Shown here: positions 10,641 to 18,928 of the stretch, one piece after another
Position numbering within the stretch: the stretch's first letter is position 1
How the letters are laid out: every line of letters begins with the position of its first letter
Origin: an uncultured Pelagibacteraceae bacterium
GTDB lineage: Bacteria; Pseudomonadota; Alphaproteobacteria; Pelagibacterales; Pelagibacteraceae
Length of the DNA: 64,000 nucleotides
Assembly: GCA_902552805.1 (NCBI GenBank)
Contig: CACDIC010000005.1
Span: 1 to 64,000, forward strand
Direction: 5' to 3'
Position numbers and translations under genes: made by a program
The notes under the pieces: generated by a model
Told to the model about the DNA's origin: nothing
Database searches by the model: none
The model's input: only the letters and a program-made list of their open reading frames with translations

Positions 10641-11732
10641 AAAGAAAAGAATTAATCCTATAACAAAAATTGTAAGCCCAACACCTGCAACAAATATTTT
10701 TTTAGATTTAAAAACGTGATTAAAATTACTTTTATCCGAATTTAGTGAACTTAATTCATTTAAATTACTCATAAATCCTTTACTTCTACCTATTCTTAAA
10801 AATTTATTCTTTCTTCCATTAAATATTTCCTCTGGGGACATTTGTTTAAAATTTTCTAAATTTTGATTTAAAATATTTCTAACATTTTCAAGTATCAAAT
10901 CTTTATCTCTATGCGCACCACCGGATGGCTCTGGTATAATTTCATCTATTATCTCAAGCTCTAGTAAATCTTTAGCCGAAAGCTTCATTGCCTTAGCGGC
11001 ATCAAGCATTTTTTTTGGATCTCGCCATAAGATTGTTGCACATCCCTCAGGAGAAATAACTGAATAAATCGCATTTTCTAACATTAAAACTTTATTAGAT
11101 GATGCAAGAGCGATTGCACCTCCAGATCCACCTTCGCCAATAACAATTGCAATCGTTGGAACTTTTAATTTCATACAACATTCTATTGATTTTGCGATGG
11201 CCTCTGCCTGACCTCTTTCTTCCGCACCCACACCGGGATAAGCACCCGGAGTATCAATAAATGATATGATTGGTATATTAAATTTATCAGCTAGTTGCAT
11301 TAGTCGAATAGTCTTTCTGTAACCTTCTGGCCTCATCATACCAAAATTTCTTTTGATCCTTGAGTCTAAATCCTCTCCTTTTTCTTGTCCAATAACTAAA
11401 ACTGATAGACCATTAAACTTTGCAAACCCACATAGCACTGAAAGATCTTCACCATAAAAACGATCCCCTGATAAAGGAATGAAATCTTCAAACAAATTAT
11501 CTATAAAAAATTTTGACTTCGGCCTATCCTCATGCCTTGCTACCATTGTAGTTTGCCAAGGGTCTAAGTTTGCATATACCACTTTTAATTTTTCATCTAG
11601 CTCATTTTGTATTTGAGAAATTTTTTGTGTATCTACTTCTGAAAGTCCACTTTGATTATATGGATCTTTTAGTTTGTCTAATTCATCTTCTAAATTCTTT
11701 ATATCACTTTCAAAGTTAAGATAATTTTTCAT
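10635..11732 (-). CDS. accA: Acetyl-CoA carboxylase carboxyltransferase alpha subunit with C-terminal membrane tail
   Basis: Alpha subunit of the carboxyltransferase that forms malonyl-CoA for fatty acid synthesis; its partner accD is at 32937. The crotonase-like core is complete, with GQEKGED, RNFGMMRPEGYRK, IDTPGAYPG and GEGGSGGAIA. The protein is 365 residues, against about 317-319 for the usual form. The extra part follows FLRIGR (residue 316): a polar linker and then a hydrophobic stretch at residues 345-365 after KSKK, which looks like a single transmembrane helix at the very C-terminus. A membrane-anchored AccA is therefore likely (inference). Divergent from glcB. Confidence 0.95.
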   Translation of the reverse strand: MKNYLNFESDIKNLEDELDKLKDPYNQSGLSEVDTQKISQIQNELDEKLKVVYANLDPWQTTMVARHEDRPKSKFFIDNLFEDFIPLSGDRFYGEDLSVLCGFAKFNGLSVLVIGQEKGEDLDSRIKRNFGMMRPEGYRKTIRLMQLADKFNIPIISFIDTPGAYPGVGAEERGQAEAIAKSIECCMKLKVPTIAIVIGEGGSGGAIALASSNKVLMLENAIYSVISPEGCATILWRDPKKMLDAAKAMKLSAKDLLELEIIDEIIPEPSGGAHRDKDLILENVRNILNQNLENFKQMSPEEIFNGRKNKFLRIGRSKGFMSNLNELSSLNSDKSNFNHVFKSKKIFVAGVGLTIFVIGLILFFL

Positions 11733-11755
11733 ATTCTATGATATTAACTATGGAA

Positions 11756-11786
11756 ATTGACAACAAAATGTCAATGCTGCTATTAA
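11756..11786. promoter_or_regulatory. Palindromic divergent promoter/operator between accA and glcB
   Basis: A dyad ATTGACA-N6-TGTCAAT occupies 11756-11775. On the + strand its left half (TTGACA, 11757-11762) is a perfect -35 hexamer, with TATTAA at 11781-11786 after 18 bases, giving a glcB leader of roughly 33 bases. On the - strand the right half again reads TTGACA (11774-11769), facing accA, with a weaker AT-rich -10. The two -35 boxes would thus be the arms of one palindrome. Alternatively it is a repressor operator. Seen in sequence; function inferred. Confidence 0.5.
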
Positions 11787-11825
11787 TTATTTGACTTAGT
11801 TTTATGGGGGTTTTAGTAATTATTT

Positions 11826-13985
11826 ATGTCTAAAAATTATCAAAATGTAAAAAATTTAAAAATTTCAGATGAATTGCTGTCATTTGTAAATAAGGAATTA
11901 CTAAAAGATTTAGATATTTCTTCTGAAAAATTTTGGGAGGGTTTTGATAATGCTGTACATGATTTGGCACCTAAAAATAAAGAACTGATCCAAATTAGAG
12001 AAAATTTACAAAAAAAAATAGATGATTGGCATATAAAAAATAAAGGAAATAAAATCGAAATTGAGCAATATAAAAAGTTTTTAAGCGAAATCGGTTATTT
12101 AAAGGAAGAGGGATCAGATTTTAAAATAGAGACTAAAAATGTAGATGATGAAATTACTCAAATTGCCGGACCTCAACTAGTTGTTCCAATAATGAATGCT
12201 AGATACACTCTCAATGCAGCTAATGCTAGATGGGTAAGTTTATATGATAGTTTGTATGGTACAAATATTATTGAGTCAGAAGAAGGGGGGAGTGAAAGAT
12301 ATGACCCAAATAGAGGACAAGAAGTAATAAAATATGTCAGAGAGTTTTTTGATAAATATATTCCAATTGATGGGACTAGTTGGAAAAATATATCTGCACT
12401 CAAAATAAAAGATAAAAATCTTATAATTTTAAAAGAAGATAAAGAATATAAACTTAAAGATAAAAATAAATTTGTAGGTCACAGAGGTGATGTAAATAAG
12501 CCATCAGCAATAATTATAAAAAATAATAACTTACATTTTGAAATTATAATTAATCCAAAAGCTTTCAGTGCTGCTCATGATATAGCTGGAATAAGTGATG
12601 TAATAGCAGAGTCTGCTGTTTCGACTATTTGTGACAATGAAGATAGTGTTGCGGCGGTTGATGCTGAAGACAAAGTAGCATGTTACAGAAACTGGCTAGG
12701 TCTAATGAGGGGAGATCTAAAAGTACAATTTGAAAAAAATGGAAAAAAATTAGAGAGAAAACTTAATCCTGACAGAAGCTATATTTCTAAAGAGGGAAAA
12801 GGTCTTAAATTACATGGAAGAAGTTTGCTTTTAATAAGAAATGTTGGTCACTTAATGACCAATTCATCAATAATTCTAAATGATGGTAGCGAAGTGCCAG
12901 AAGGAATAATGGATGCTTTTATAACAACCACTGCTGCGTTACACGATTTTAAGAAAAAGAAAAATTCAAGAACTGGATCAATCTATATTGTTAAACCAAA
13001 AATGCATGGACCAGATGAAACAGCATTTACCGACTCAATTTTTTCGAGAGTCGAGGAATTACTTGGCTTACCAAAATACACTTGCAAAATAGGTATTATG
13101 GATGAAGAAAGAAGAACTTCTGCAAATTTAAAGGAGTGTATAAGAACTTTGAAAAATAGAGTTTTTTTTATAAATACTGGATTTTTAGATAGAACTGGTG
13201 ATGAGATGCATACCTCCATGGAAGCTGGTCCAATGATTAAAAAGGGGGATATGAAATCATCCAAATGGATTTCTGCTTATGAAAATAATAATGTTGATAT
13301 TGGTCTTAAATGTGGTTTTTCAGGTAAGGCACAAATAGGTAAAGGTATGTGGGCAATGCCAGATAAAATGAAGGAAATGCTAGATGAAAAAATCAGTCAT
13401 TTAAAAGCTGGTGCAAATTGTGCCTGGGTTCCTTCCCCGACTGCAGCATCATTACATGCTCTTCACTACCATCAAATAAATATTTTTGATGAACAAAAAA
13501 AGATTATGAAAAGAGAACAATCTAAATTAGATGACCTATTGACGATTCCTGTGGCTGATAGACCTAATTGGTCAGTTGATGAAATCAATAAGGAAATTAC
13601 TAACTCAGCACAAACGCTACTAGGTTATGTTGTGAGGTGGATTGACCAAGGAGTGGGTTGTTCAAAAGTCCCTGACATAAATAATATTGGACTTATGGAA
13701 GATAGAGCCACCTTAAGAATATCCTCACAACATATTACTAATTGGATACATCACGGGATCACAACAAAAATTCAAGTTATGGAAATCATGAAAGCCATGG
13801 CAAAAGTTGTAGATAAACAAAATGAGAATGATAGGAACTATGTAAGGATGTCAGATAATTTCGAAAATTCTTTAGCATTTAAAACAGCTTGCGACTTGAT
13901 ATTTAAAGGAAAAGATCAGCCATCAGGTTATACAGAGCCTCTTCTGCATTTAAACAGAATAGAAAAAAAATCTAGCTTGAATTAA
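11826..13985 (+). CDS. glcB: Malate synthase G
   Basis: Condenses glyoxylate with acetyl-CoA to malate, completing the glyoxylate bypass or glycolate use. 719 residues, the normal length of the single-chain G isoform. Visible blocks include AGPQLVVPIMNARYTLNAANARW, split here as an N-terminal core and NARW block, then RNVGHLMT, KMHGPDETAF, the active-site region GIMDEERRTSANL, MEAGPMIKKGDMK and WVPSPTAASLHALHYHQ. The upstream gap is only 93 bases and holds the palindromic promoter; I see no glycine riboswitch fold in it. The 3' end overlaps convergent recR by 14 bases. Confidence 0.97.
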   Translation: MSKNYQNVKNLKISDELLSFVNKELLKDLDISSEKFWEGFDNAVHDLAPKNKELIQIRENLQKKIDDWHIKNKGNKIEIEQYKKFLSEIGYLKEEGSDFKIETKNVDDEITQIAGPQLVVPIMNARYTLNAANARWVSLYDSLYGTNIIESEEGGSERYDPNRGQEVIKYVREFFDKYIPIDGTSWKNISALKIKDKNLIILKEDKEYKLKDKNKFVGHRGDVNKPSAIIIKNNNLHFEIIINPKAFSAAHDIAGISDVIAESAVSTICDNEDSVAAVDAEDKVACYRNWLGLMRGDLKVQFEKNGKKLERKLNPDRSYISKEGKGLKLHGRSLLLIRNVGHLMTNSSIILNDGSEVPEGIMDAFITTTAALHDFKKKKNSRTGSIYIVKPKMHGPDETAFTDSIFSRVEELLGLPKYTCKIGIMDEERRTSANLKECIRTLKNRVFFINTGFLDRTGDEMHTSMEAGPMIKKGDMKSSKWISAYENNNVDIGLKCGFSGKAQIGKGMWAMPDKMKEMLDEKISHLKAGANCAWVPSPTAASLHALHYHQINIFDEQKKIMKREQSKLDDLLTIPVADRPNWSVDEINKEITNSAQTLLGYVVRWIDQGVGCSKVPDINNIGLMEDRATLRISSQHITNWIHHGITTKIQVMEIMKAMAKVVDKQNENDRNYVRMSDNFENSLAFKTACDLIFKGKDQPSGYTEPLLHLNRIEKKSSLN

Positions 13986-14583
13986 TTTCAGATCTGTTTT
14001 TGAAAGCAGAGAATAATGTTCCATCATCAAGAGTTTCTATTTCACCACCAACAGGTAAACCTTGTGCTAATCTTGTAACTTTAGTTTTTGTTTCTTTAAG
14101 ACTATTTTGAACGTAAAAAGCTGTAGTTTGGCCTTCTACAGTAGCACTCGTAGCTAAAATTACTTCTTCAATTTTGTTTTTCTTAACCCTTTCTACTAAA
14201 GAATTAATCAATAAATCCTCTTTGTTTAGTCCAATAGAGGAAATGGTTCCTCCTAGAACGTGAAAATAACCTTTATATATATTTGAACTTTCTATGCTCC
14301 ATTGGTCAGAAATATTTTCGACCACACAGATTCTTGCATATTTTTCTTTTTCAATTTTACAAAGATCATAATTACACTCAATCGAAGTAGCCTTTAAAAT
14401 CCCACAAATTTTACACCTAGAGATGTTTTTATATACATCTACGAGTGATTTGGTTAAAGGTTTTACCAACTCATCACGATTATTTATTAACTTTAAAACA
14501 ATTCTTTTAGCTGATTTTGGTCCTAAACCTGGCAACTTTGAAATTAATTTTATTAGCACGTCAATTTCACTTGTATTTTGCAT
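13972..14583 (-). CDS. recR: Recombination mediator RecR
   Basis: Works with RecF/RecO to load RecA on gapped DNA. 203 residues, standard length. It has an N-terminal helix-hairpin-helix (LPGLGPKSAKRIVLKL), a four-Cys zinc finger in CKICGILKATSIECNYDLC near residues 57-75, and a TOPRIM domain with VVEN and the C-terminal block TRLAQGLPVGGEIETLDDGT. It starts 3 bases after ybaB in the dnaX-ybaB-recR cluster, an arrangement widespread in bacteria. Confidence 0.96.
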   Translation of the reverse strand: MQNTSEIDVLIKLISKLPGLGPKSAKRIVLKLINNRDELVKPLTKSLVDVYKNISRCKICGILKATSIECNYDLCKIEKEKYARICVVENISDQWSIESSNIYKGYFHVLGGTISSIGLNKEDLLINSLVERVKKNKIEEVILATSATVEGQTTAFYVQNSLKETKTKVTRLAQGLPVGGEIETLDDGTLFSAFKNRSEINSS

Positions 14584-14586
14584 TTA

Positions 14587-14904
14587 TTATAATGGCCATT
14601 TAAAGCCAGGAATTCCAAATCCTCCAGCTGTTTTAGAAATTTCTTCGTTAGTTTTTTCTCTCAATTTTGATTTTGCATTATTGTGAGCAGCAGTAATTAA
14701 ATCCTCTAAAACAGATTTATTTTCTTTTAATGTTTCATCTGAGATTTCTATTTTTTGCATTACGCCCTCTCCATCCAAAATAACTTTTACTGAATTGGCT
14801 CCTGATATACCTTCTGCTCTAATCTTTTTTATATTTTCCTGACTTTCTTTCATCTTTGCTTCAAGTTCTTTAGCCTTATCTAATATTTTAGTAAAATCTG
14901 TCAT
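14587..14904 (-). CDS. YbaB/EbfC nucleoid-associated protein
   Basis: Small dimeric DNA-binding protein of 105 residues. It has a helical N-terminal half (KAKELEAKMKESQENIKKI), the conserved beta segment AEGISGANSVKVILDGEG, and the C-terminal helix LEDLITAAHNNAKSKL, which match the YbaB/EbfC family throughout. It begins directly after the dnaX stop codon (0-base gap) and ends 3 bases before recR, so all three are probably co-transcribed. A general role in nucleoid structure is known for the family; a specific role here cannot be read. Confidence 0.93.
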   Translation of the reverse strand: MTDFTKILDKAKELEAKMKESQENIKKIRAEGISGANSVKVILDGEGVMQKIEISDETLKENKSVLEDLITAAHNNAKSKLREKTNEEISKTAGGFGIPGFKWPL

Positions 14905-16572
14905 CTAATCATTTTCTTCTTTTGGGTTGACATCGATTAAATCTGCATCAGGAAATTTTTCTATTAAATTTTTATATAATTTAGATTGTTTGGCAGAATT
15001 GATATTTTTAATTTTTTTATTTTGTTGCTTGTCTTTTATTGATAACTCACCTTTTGATTTACTTAATGTGATAATCCATCTGTCTCCAGTCCATTCAAAG
15101 AGTTTTAAAGATAAATCTTTAATAAAATTTTTATCTAGATTATCATTAAAAGATATTTCAATACGATTGTTTTCAAAATGAACTAAATTTACATTTTTTT
15201 CTAGTTCATACTTAAGTTTAATCTCTTTTTTTTCATTACAAATTTTTAAAAGTTGGTCGAATGAATTTATATCTAGCTTTTCCTCTGCTTTAACTCCTCT
15301 ATTATTTTCAATTTTTACTTCTTGCTCTTGTGAAATATTTTTAACCTGACTAATTGTTTCTTTTTTTTTTTCGTTAACTATGATTTCTTCATCAGCTTTC
15401 TTTTTTAATTGATCGATTTTATCCACACTCAAAGGCGAGTGCTCTTTAATTGTTGAGGACTTTAAATACATTAATCTAATAAGAAACATTTCAATTGATA
15501 GACTTTGATTGTTAACAATTTCTAACTCTCCAAGAGTTTTTAAAGTAAACTGCCAAAATAATATTAATGTTTCATCACTAACTTCATTAGCAATTTTCTT
15601 TATTTTTGAAAACTCCTCATCATTCAAAGTAAAATTCGTACTCTCCATATTTAATGAATTAATATTTTTAAAGTAATACACCAGCTCTAAAAAGTCATTT
15701 ATAAATACTTTCGGTTCAACCCCTTGCTCATAAATTTTTCTGTAAATTTCTATGGCTTTTTTTTCTTCTCCCTTTAAGATTAATTCAAATAAATCGATTA
15801 ATTGTGATTTATCAAAATATCCAAAAATTTTTTGAGCGGAATTTAAATCTAGTTCTTCATCTTTATCCAAACTTAATAAAGCTCTATCGAGTAAAGATAA
15901 TGCGTCTCTAACAGAACCCTCTGAAATTTTTACAATTAGTTTTAAAACATCATCTGATATTTTTCCCTTCTCTTTATCTTTTATTTTTTTTATAAATTCA
16001 AACAATTCACCCGATTTAACTCTTGATAAGTCAAATCTCTGACATCTGGAAACCACAGTAATAGGAATTTTTTTAATTTCTGTAGTAGCAAAAATAAATT
16101 TTAACCCTCCTCCATTCTCATATTGTGGGGGTTCTTCTAAAGTTTTTAACAAAGCGTTAAATGCCTGTTTGCTTAACATATGTACCTCATCAATAATGAA
16201 AATTTTATATTTAGCTGAAGATGGTCCATATCTTGAAAATTCAATTAAATCTCTAACATCATCTACTCCTGTTTTGCTAGCTGCATCCATTTCAAGTACA
16301 TCTATGTGACTTGAATTGGTGATCTCATCACAATTATCACACTTAATTTTACATTTGTTTTCTACACCATTTGTGCAATTAAGAGCTTTAGCAATAATTC
16401 TTGCTATTGTGGTTTTTCCAACTCCTCTTATTCCGGTAAACAAATACGCATTAGGTATTTTGTTTGCCTTAATTGAGTTTACAATAGTTTGTGTAACAAC
16501 TTCTTGACCAATTAAATCATCAAAATTTTGTGGTCTATACTTCAGAGCTAAAACTTTAGAATTTTTATTCAT
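14905..16572 (-). CDS. dnaX: DNA polymerase III subunits gamma and tau
   Basis: Clamp-loader ATPase. 555 residues. Walker A is GIRGVGKTT (residues 47-55), the zinc module uses Cys66, 74, 78 and 81, Walker B is IIDEVH (126-131), and the sensor region has FATTEIKKIP. The AAA+ and collar domains end near residue 380, followed by a low-complexity linker and a tau-type C-terminal domain. The linker contains an uninterrupted A11 run in the coding strand (codons 401-404, + strand 15361-15371). A slip of one base in either direction gives a stop within a few to about 15 codons, so a shorter gamma form is possible (inference). The ATG is 10 bases after the SRP RNA. Confidence 0.96.
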   Translation of the reverse strand: MNKNSKVLALKYRPQNFDDLIGQEVVTQTIVNSIKANKIPNAYLFTGIRGVGKTTIARIIAKALNCTNGVENKCKIKCDNCDEITNSSHIDVLEMDAASKTGVDDVRDLIEFSRYGPSSAKYKIFIIDEVHMLSKQAFNALLKTLEEPPQYENGGGLKFIFATTEIKKIPITVVSRCQRFDLSRVKSGELFEFIKKIKDKEKGKISDDVLKLIVKISEGSVRDALSLLDRALLSLDKDEELDLNSAQKIFGYFDKSQLIDLFELILKGEEKKAIEIYRKIYEQGVEPKVFINDFLELVYYFKNINSLNMESTNFTLNDEEFSKIKKIANEVSDETLILFWQFTLKTLGELEIVNNQSLSIEMFLIRLMYLKSSTIKEHSPLSVDKIDQLKKKADEEIIVNEKKKETISQVKNISQEQEVKIENNRGVKAEEKLDINSFDQLLKICNEKKEIKLKYELEKNVNLVHFENNRIEISFNDNLDKNFIKDLSLKLFEWTGDRWIITLSKSKGELSIKDKQQNKKIKNINSAKQSKLYKNLIEKFPDADLIDVNPKEEND

Positions 16573-16582
16573 AATTAAATGA

Positions 16583-16664
16583 GGAGACTAGACCCGTTCC
16601 ACTTTTAGTTCGGCTGCTGAATTTCTTCCCTGACCGGTTCCATGAAGCAAACGCCCTAGCCCCC
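16583..16664 (-). ncRNA. ffs: Signal recognition particle 4.5S RNA
   Basis: RNA partner of Ffh in co-translational targeting of membrane proteins. The apical part carries the conserved asymmetric loop strands TCAGG and AGCAGCC flanking a GAA-GAAA-TTC stem capped by a GNRA tetraloop, the Ffh-binding core. The 5' GGGGGCTAG pairs with 3' CTAGTCTCC (with G-U pairs) to close the rod, which sets the ends at about 82 nt. It has its own consensus promoter and lies directly in front of dnaX, as in other alphaproteobacteria. Ends are accurate to a few bases. Confidence 0.94.
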
Positions 16665-16670
16665 AAAACT

Positions 16671-16700
16671 ATTATAGCAGGTATAATTTCTAGTCTACAA
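16671..16700 (-). promoter_or_regulatory. Sigma70-type promoter of ffs (possibly also dnaX)
   Basis: Perfect -10 TATAAT on the minus strand (16676-16671) and TTGTAG as -35 (16700-16695), spaced by 18 bases. The -10 ends 6 bases before the first G of the SRP RNA at 16664, the expected start distance. It is the clearest promoter in the window and lies wholly in the gap between pheA and ffs. Because ffs and dnaX are only 10 bases apart, dnaX may depend on the same promoter. Confidence 0.75.
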
Positions 16701-16714
16701 GAAAAGATTATTTT

Positions 16715-17545
16715 TTATTTTCCTCTTATTTTGTCTGCTTCAAAAACACCTAAGACGTGAAAATCTTGGCAATGTAATCCTAATTCCTCTAAGGCTTTTT
16801 GAACTTTTATATCCTCAATATGACCGTCAAGATCACATAGAAAAAAGAAAGAGTCGAATGTATTTTTTTCTGGATAACTTTGCAGTTTTGTTAAATTCAC
16901 TCCATTAATAGCAAAACCACCTAAAGATTGATATAAAGCTGCAGGTTTACTTTTAAGCTTGAATAAAAAAGATGTAATATATTTTTTATTTGCAAATTCT
17001 GGTTGAGATATATTTTTTCCCATAATTAAGAATCTTGTTAGATTGCCTTTTTCATTTTCAATATTTTTTTTAATTATTTCTAAATTATATGTTTTAGCAC
17101 TCAAAGATGAGGCTATTGCAGCTTTTGTCTTATCTTTTGTTTTTGAAACCATTTCTGCAGAGCCAGCTGTATCAGCCCTCACATGCTCAATTAAGTTATT
17201 TGATTTAATAAATTTAGAACATTGAGAAAGTGCTTGTCCATGAGAATAAACATCTTTTATGTCTGAAATTTTCGTGCCCGGCAGACCTAATAAGTTATGT
17301 TCTATTTTCTGAAAATATTCAGAGTAAATATTAAGTCTATATTTAAAGATTAAATATTCAATTCCAATATTGCCTGTAATTCTATTTGACTCTGGAATAA
17401 TAATTTTCGAATTATCGTCTTTTGAGGCTTTTAAAAAACATTCATCAAAAGTTTTACATGGAATAATTTCAGCATTTTTAAAAATTGATAATGCTGCAAG
17501 ATGTGAATAAGCTCCGTATGTGCCTTGAAAATAAATTTTGCTCAT
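16715..17545 (-). CDS. pheA: Prephenate dehydratase
   Basis: Converts prephenate to phenylpyruvate for phenylalanine synthesis. 276 residues, the monofunctional form without a chorismate mutase domain. The periplasmic-binding-like catalytic domain starts YFQGTYGAYSH and includes NLTRFLIMG with the catalytic Thr-Arg-Phe. The C-terminal ACT domain (from about residue 187) has PAALYQSLGGFAINGVNLTK, the phenylalanine-binding region, so feedback inhibition is likely. Its start codon shares one base with the kdsB stop (TAATG), implying translational coupling. Confidence 0.95.
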   Translation of the reverse strand: MSKIYFQGTYGAYSHLAALSIFKNAEIIPCKTFDECFLKASKDDNSKIIIPESNRITGNIGIEYLIFKYRLNIYSEYFQKIEHNLLGLPGTKISDIKDVYSHGQALSQCSKFIKSNNLIEHVRADTAGSAEMVSKTKDKTKAAIASSLSAKTYNLEIIKKNIENEKGNLTRFLIMGKNISQPEFANKKYITSFLFKLKSKPAALYQSLGGFAINGVNLTKLQSYPEKNTFDSFFFLCDLDGHIEDIKVQKALEELGLHCQDFHVLGVFEADKIRGK

Positions 17546-18279
17546 TAAGATTTGTTTTCCATGATTTTTTTAACAGCTTCTAAATCTTCTTCTGTGTCTA
17601 CACCTATAGGGGCAAACTTCGCAAAAGCAACATTAATTTTTATATTATTATCTAGCGCTCTAAGTTGCTCAAGTTTATTTTTGATCTCACTAGTAGATTG
17701 ATTTAAAGAAACAAATTTCTCAAGAGTATCTTTATTGTATGAATATATGCCTAAATGATGATAAATGTTTTCTTTTTCTTCATTAATATTTCTCATAAAA
17801 TTCAATGCCTCTGGAAAATTTGTTTGACTCAAATTTTCTTTGGTCAAAACTTTAACTACATGTGGATTTTCTAATAGAGCTTTGTCCTGAATTTTGGAAG
17901 CTAAGGTTCCTAATTTTGAAGAACTTTCAATCATCTTTTTATTTAAGTTTCTAATATCATCTATATTCATTAAAGGTTCATCACCTTGAAGATTCATTAC
18001 TAAATCAATATCTGCGGAATTAATTTTTTGAAACACCTCATAAATCCTATCTGTACCTGTTTTATGCTCATTTTTTGTTAATATTGCCTGTCCACCATTT
18101 TGTTTAACATCATCAACTATCTCTTGGTCTTCTGCAGCAACTATCACCTCTCCAATATTTGCTTCCTCTGCTTTTTTAAAAACATGTGAAATAATTGACA
18201 ATCCTTTAATTTTCATCAAGGGTTTACCTGGCAATCTCTGGGCAGACAATCTAGAGGGAATTATTACCAAAGTTTTCAT
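17545..18279 (-). CDS. kdsB: 3-deoxy-manno-octulosonate cytidylyltransferase
   Basis: Activates Kdo as CMP-Kdo for lipid A-core assembly. Using the ATG at 18279 gives 244 residues starting MKTLVIIPSRLSAQRLPGKP, the canonical family N-terminus; an upstream ATG at 18330 would add 17 residues without family support. Other motifs are VNLQGDEPL (seen here as LVMNLQGDEPLM) and the HLGIYSY block. Kdo isomerase kdsD and LPS export genes lptC/lptB elsewhere in the window support a Kdo-containing LPS. Followed directly by pheA. Confidence 0.94.
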   Translation of the reverse strand: MKTLVIIPSRLSAQRLPGKPLMKIKGLSIISHVFKKAEEANIGEVIVAAEDQEIVDDVKQNGGQAILTKNEHKTGTDRIYEVFQKINSADIDLVMNLQGDEPLMNIDDIRNLNKKMIESSSKLGTLASKIQDKALLENPHVVKVLTKENLSQTNFPEALNFMRNINEEKENIYHHLGIYSYNKDTLEKFVSLNQSTSEIKNKLEQLRALDNNIKINVAFAKFAPIGVDTEEDLEAVKKIMENKS

Positions 18280-18385
18280 TATTTTTTTAACTATGAGCAC
18301 AATATAAACAGAGGCAAAATTGTACATCAAAATATATGAGCAATTTCAAATTTATAGTGTTATATGTTCAAAATATTTTAATTAA

Positions 18386-18928
18386 ATGGATTCATTTGAA
18401 CTAAACAAGATAATCGCTGCTGTTTTATTGGTTGCTCTAATCATTATTGGTATTGGCAAACTTTCTGATGTTATTTTTTATGTAGAAAAACCTAAAACCC
18501 CAGGTTACATCGTGGAAGTAGAACAAGCAGTAACAGCTAGTACAGAAACTAAATCAGATGCATCAATAGAAAAAGTTGATATTGCAGCCTTGATGGCGAT
18601 GGCAGATCTTGCTCATGGAGAAAAAGTTTTTAAAAAATGCGCTGCATGTCACTCGATTGTAAAAGGTGGAAAAAATAATATTGGTCCTGCACTTTACAAT
18701 GTAGTTAATAGACAAGTTGGTATTGTCTCCGACTACAAATATTCTAAAGCACTCACTGAATATGGAAAAAATTGGACCTTTGAAGAATTAAATGGTTACT
18801 TAATAAGACCAGCAAAATGGATTAAAGGAACTAAAATGGCCTTCGCTGGATTGAAAAAAGAGAAAGATAGAGCTTCGGTTATTTTATATTTAAATCAAAA
18901 TTCTGATAACCCACTTAATTTACCTTAG
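18386..18928 (+). CDS. Membrane-anchored class I cytochrome c
   Basis: 180 residues. An N-terminal hydrophobic helix (residues 9-31) lacks a clear cleavage site and should anchor the protein with the heme domain in the periplasm. A flexible Glu/Thr/Ser linker leads to a class I cytochrome c fold: heme motif CAACH at residues 85-89 and probable sixth ligand Met151 in GTKMAFAG. The build matches CycM/c552-type electron carriers between the bc1 complex and the cytochrome oxidase of alphaproteobacteria. The electron partner is inferred, not shown. Overlaps argF tail to tail by 9 bases. Confidence 0.9.
   Translation: MDSFELNKIIAAVLLVALIIIGIGKLSDVIFYVEKPKTPGYIVEVEQAVTASTETKSDASIEKVDIAALMAMADLAHGEKVFKKCAACHSIVKGGKNNIGPALYNVVNRQVGIVSDYKYSKALTEYGKNWTFEELNGYLIRPAKWIKGTKMAFAGLKKEKDRASVILYLNQNSDNPLNLP

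Noticed and set aside
18280..18330. N-terminal extension of kdsB to the ATG at 18330
   Set aside because: The family N-terminus begins at 18279; the extra 17 residues are hydrophobic and unlike KdsB, which is cytosolic.
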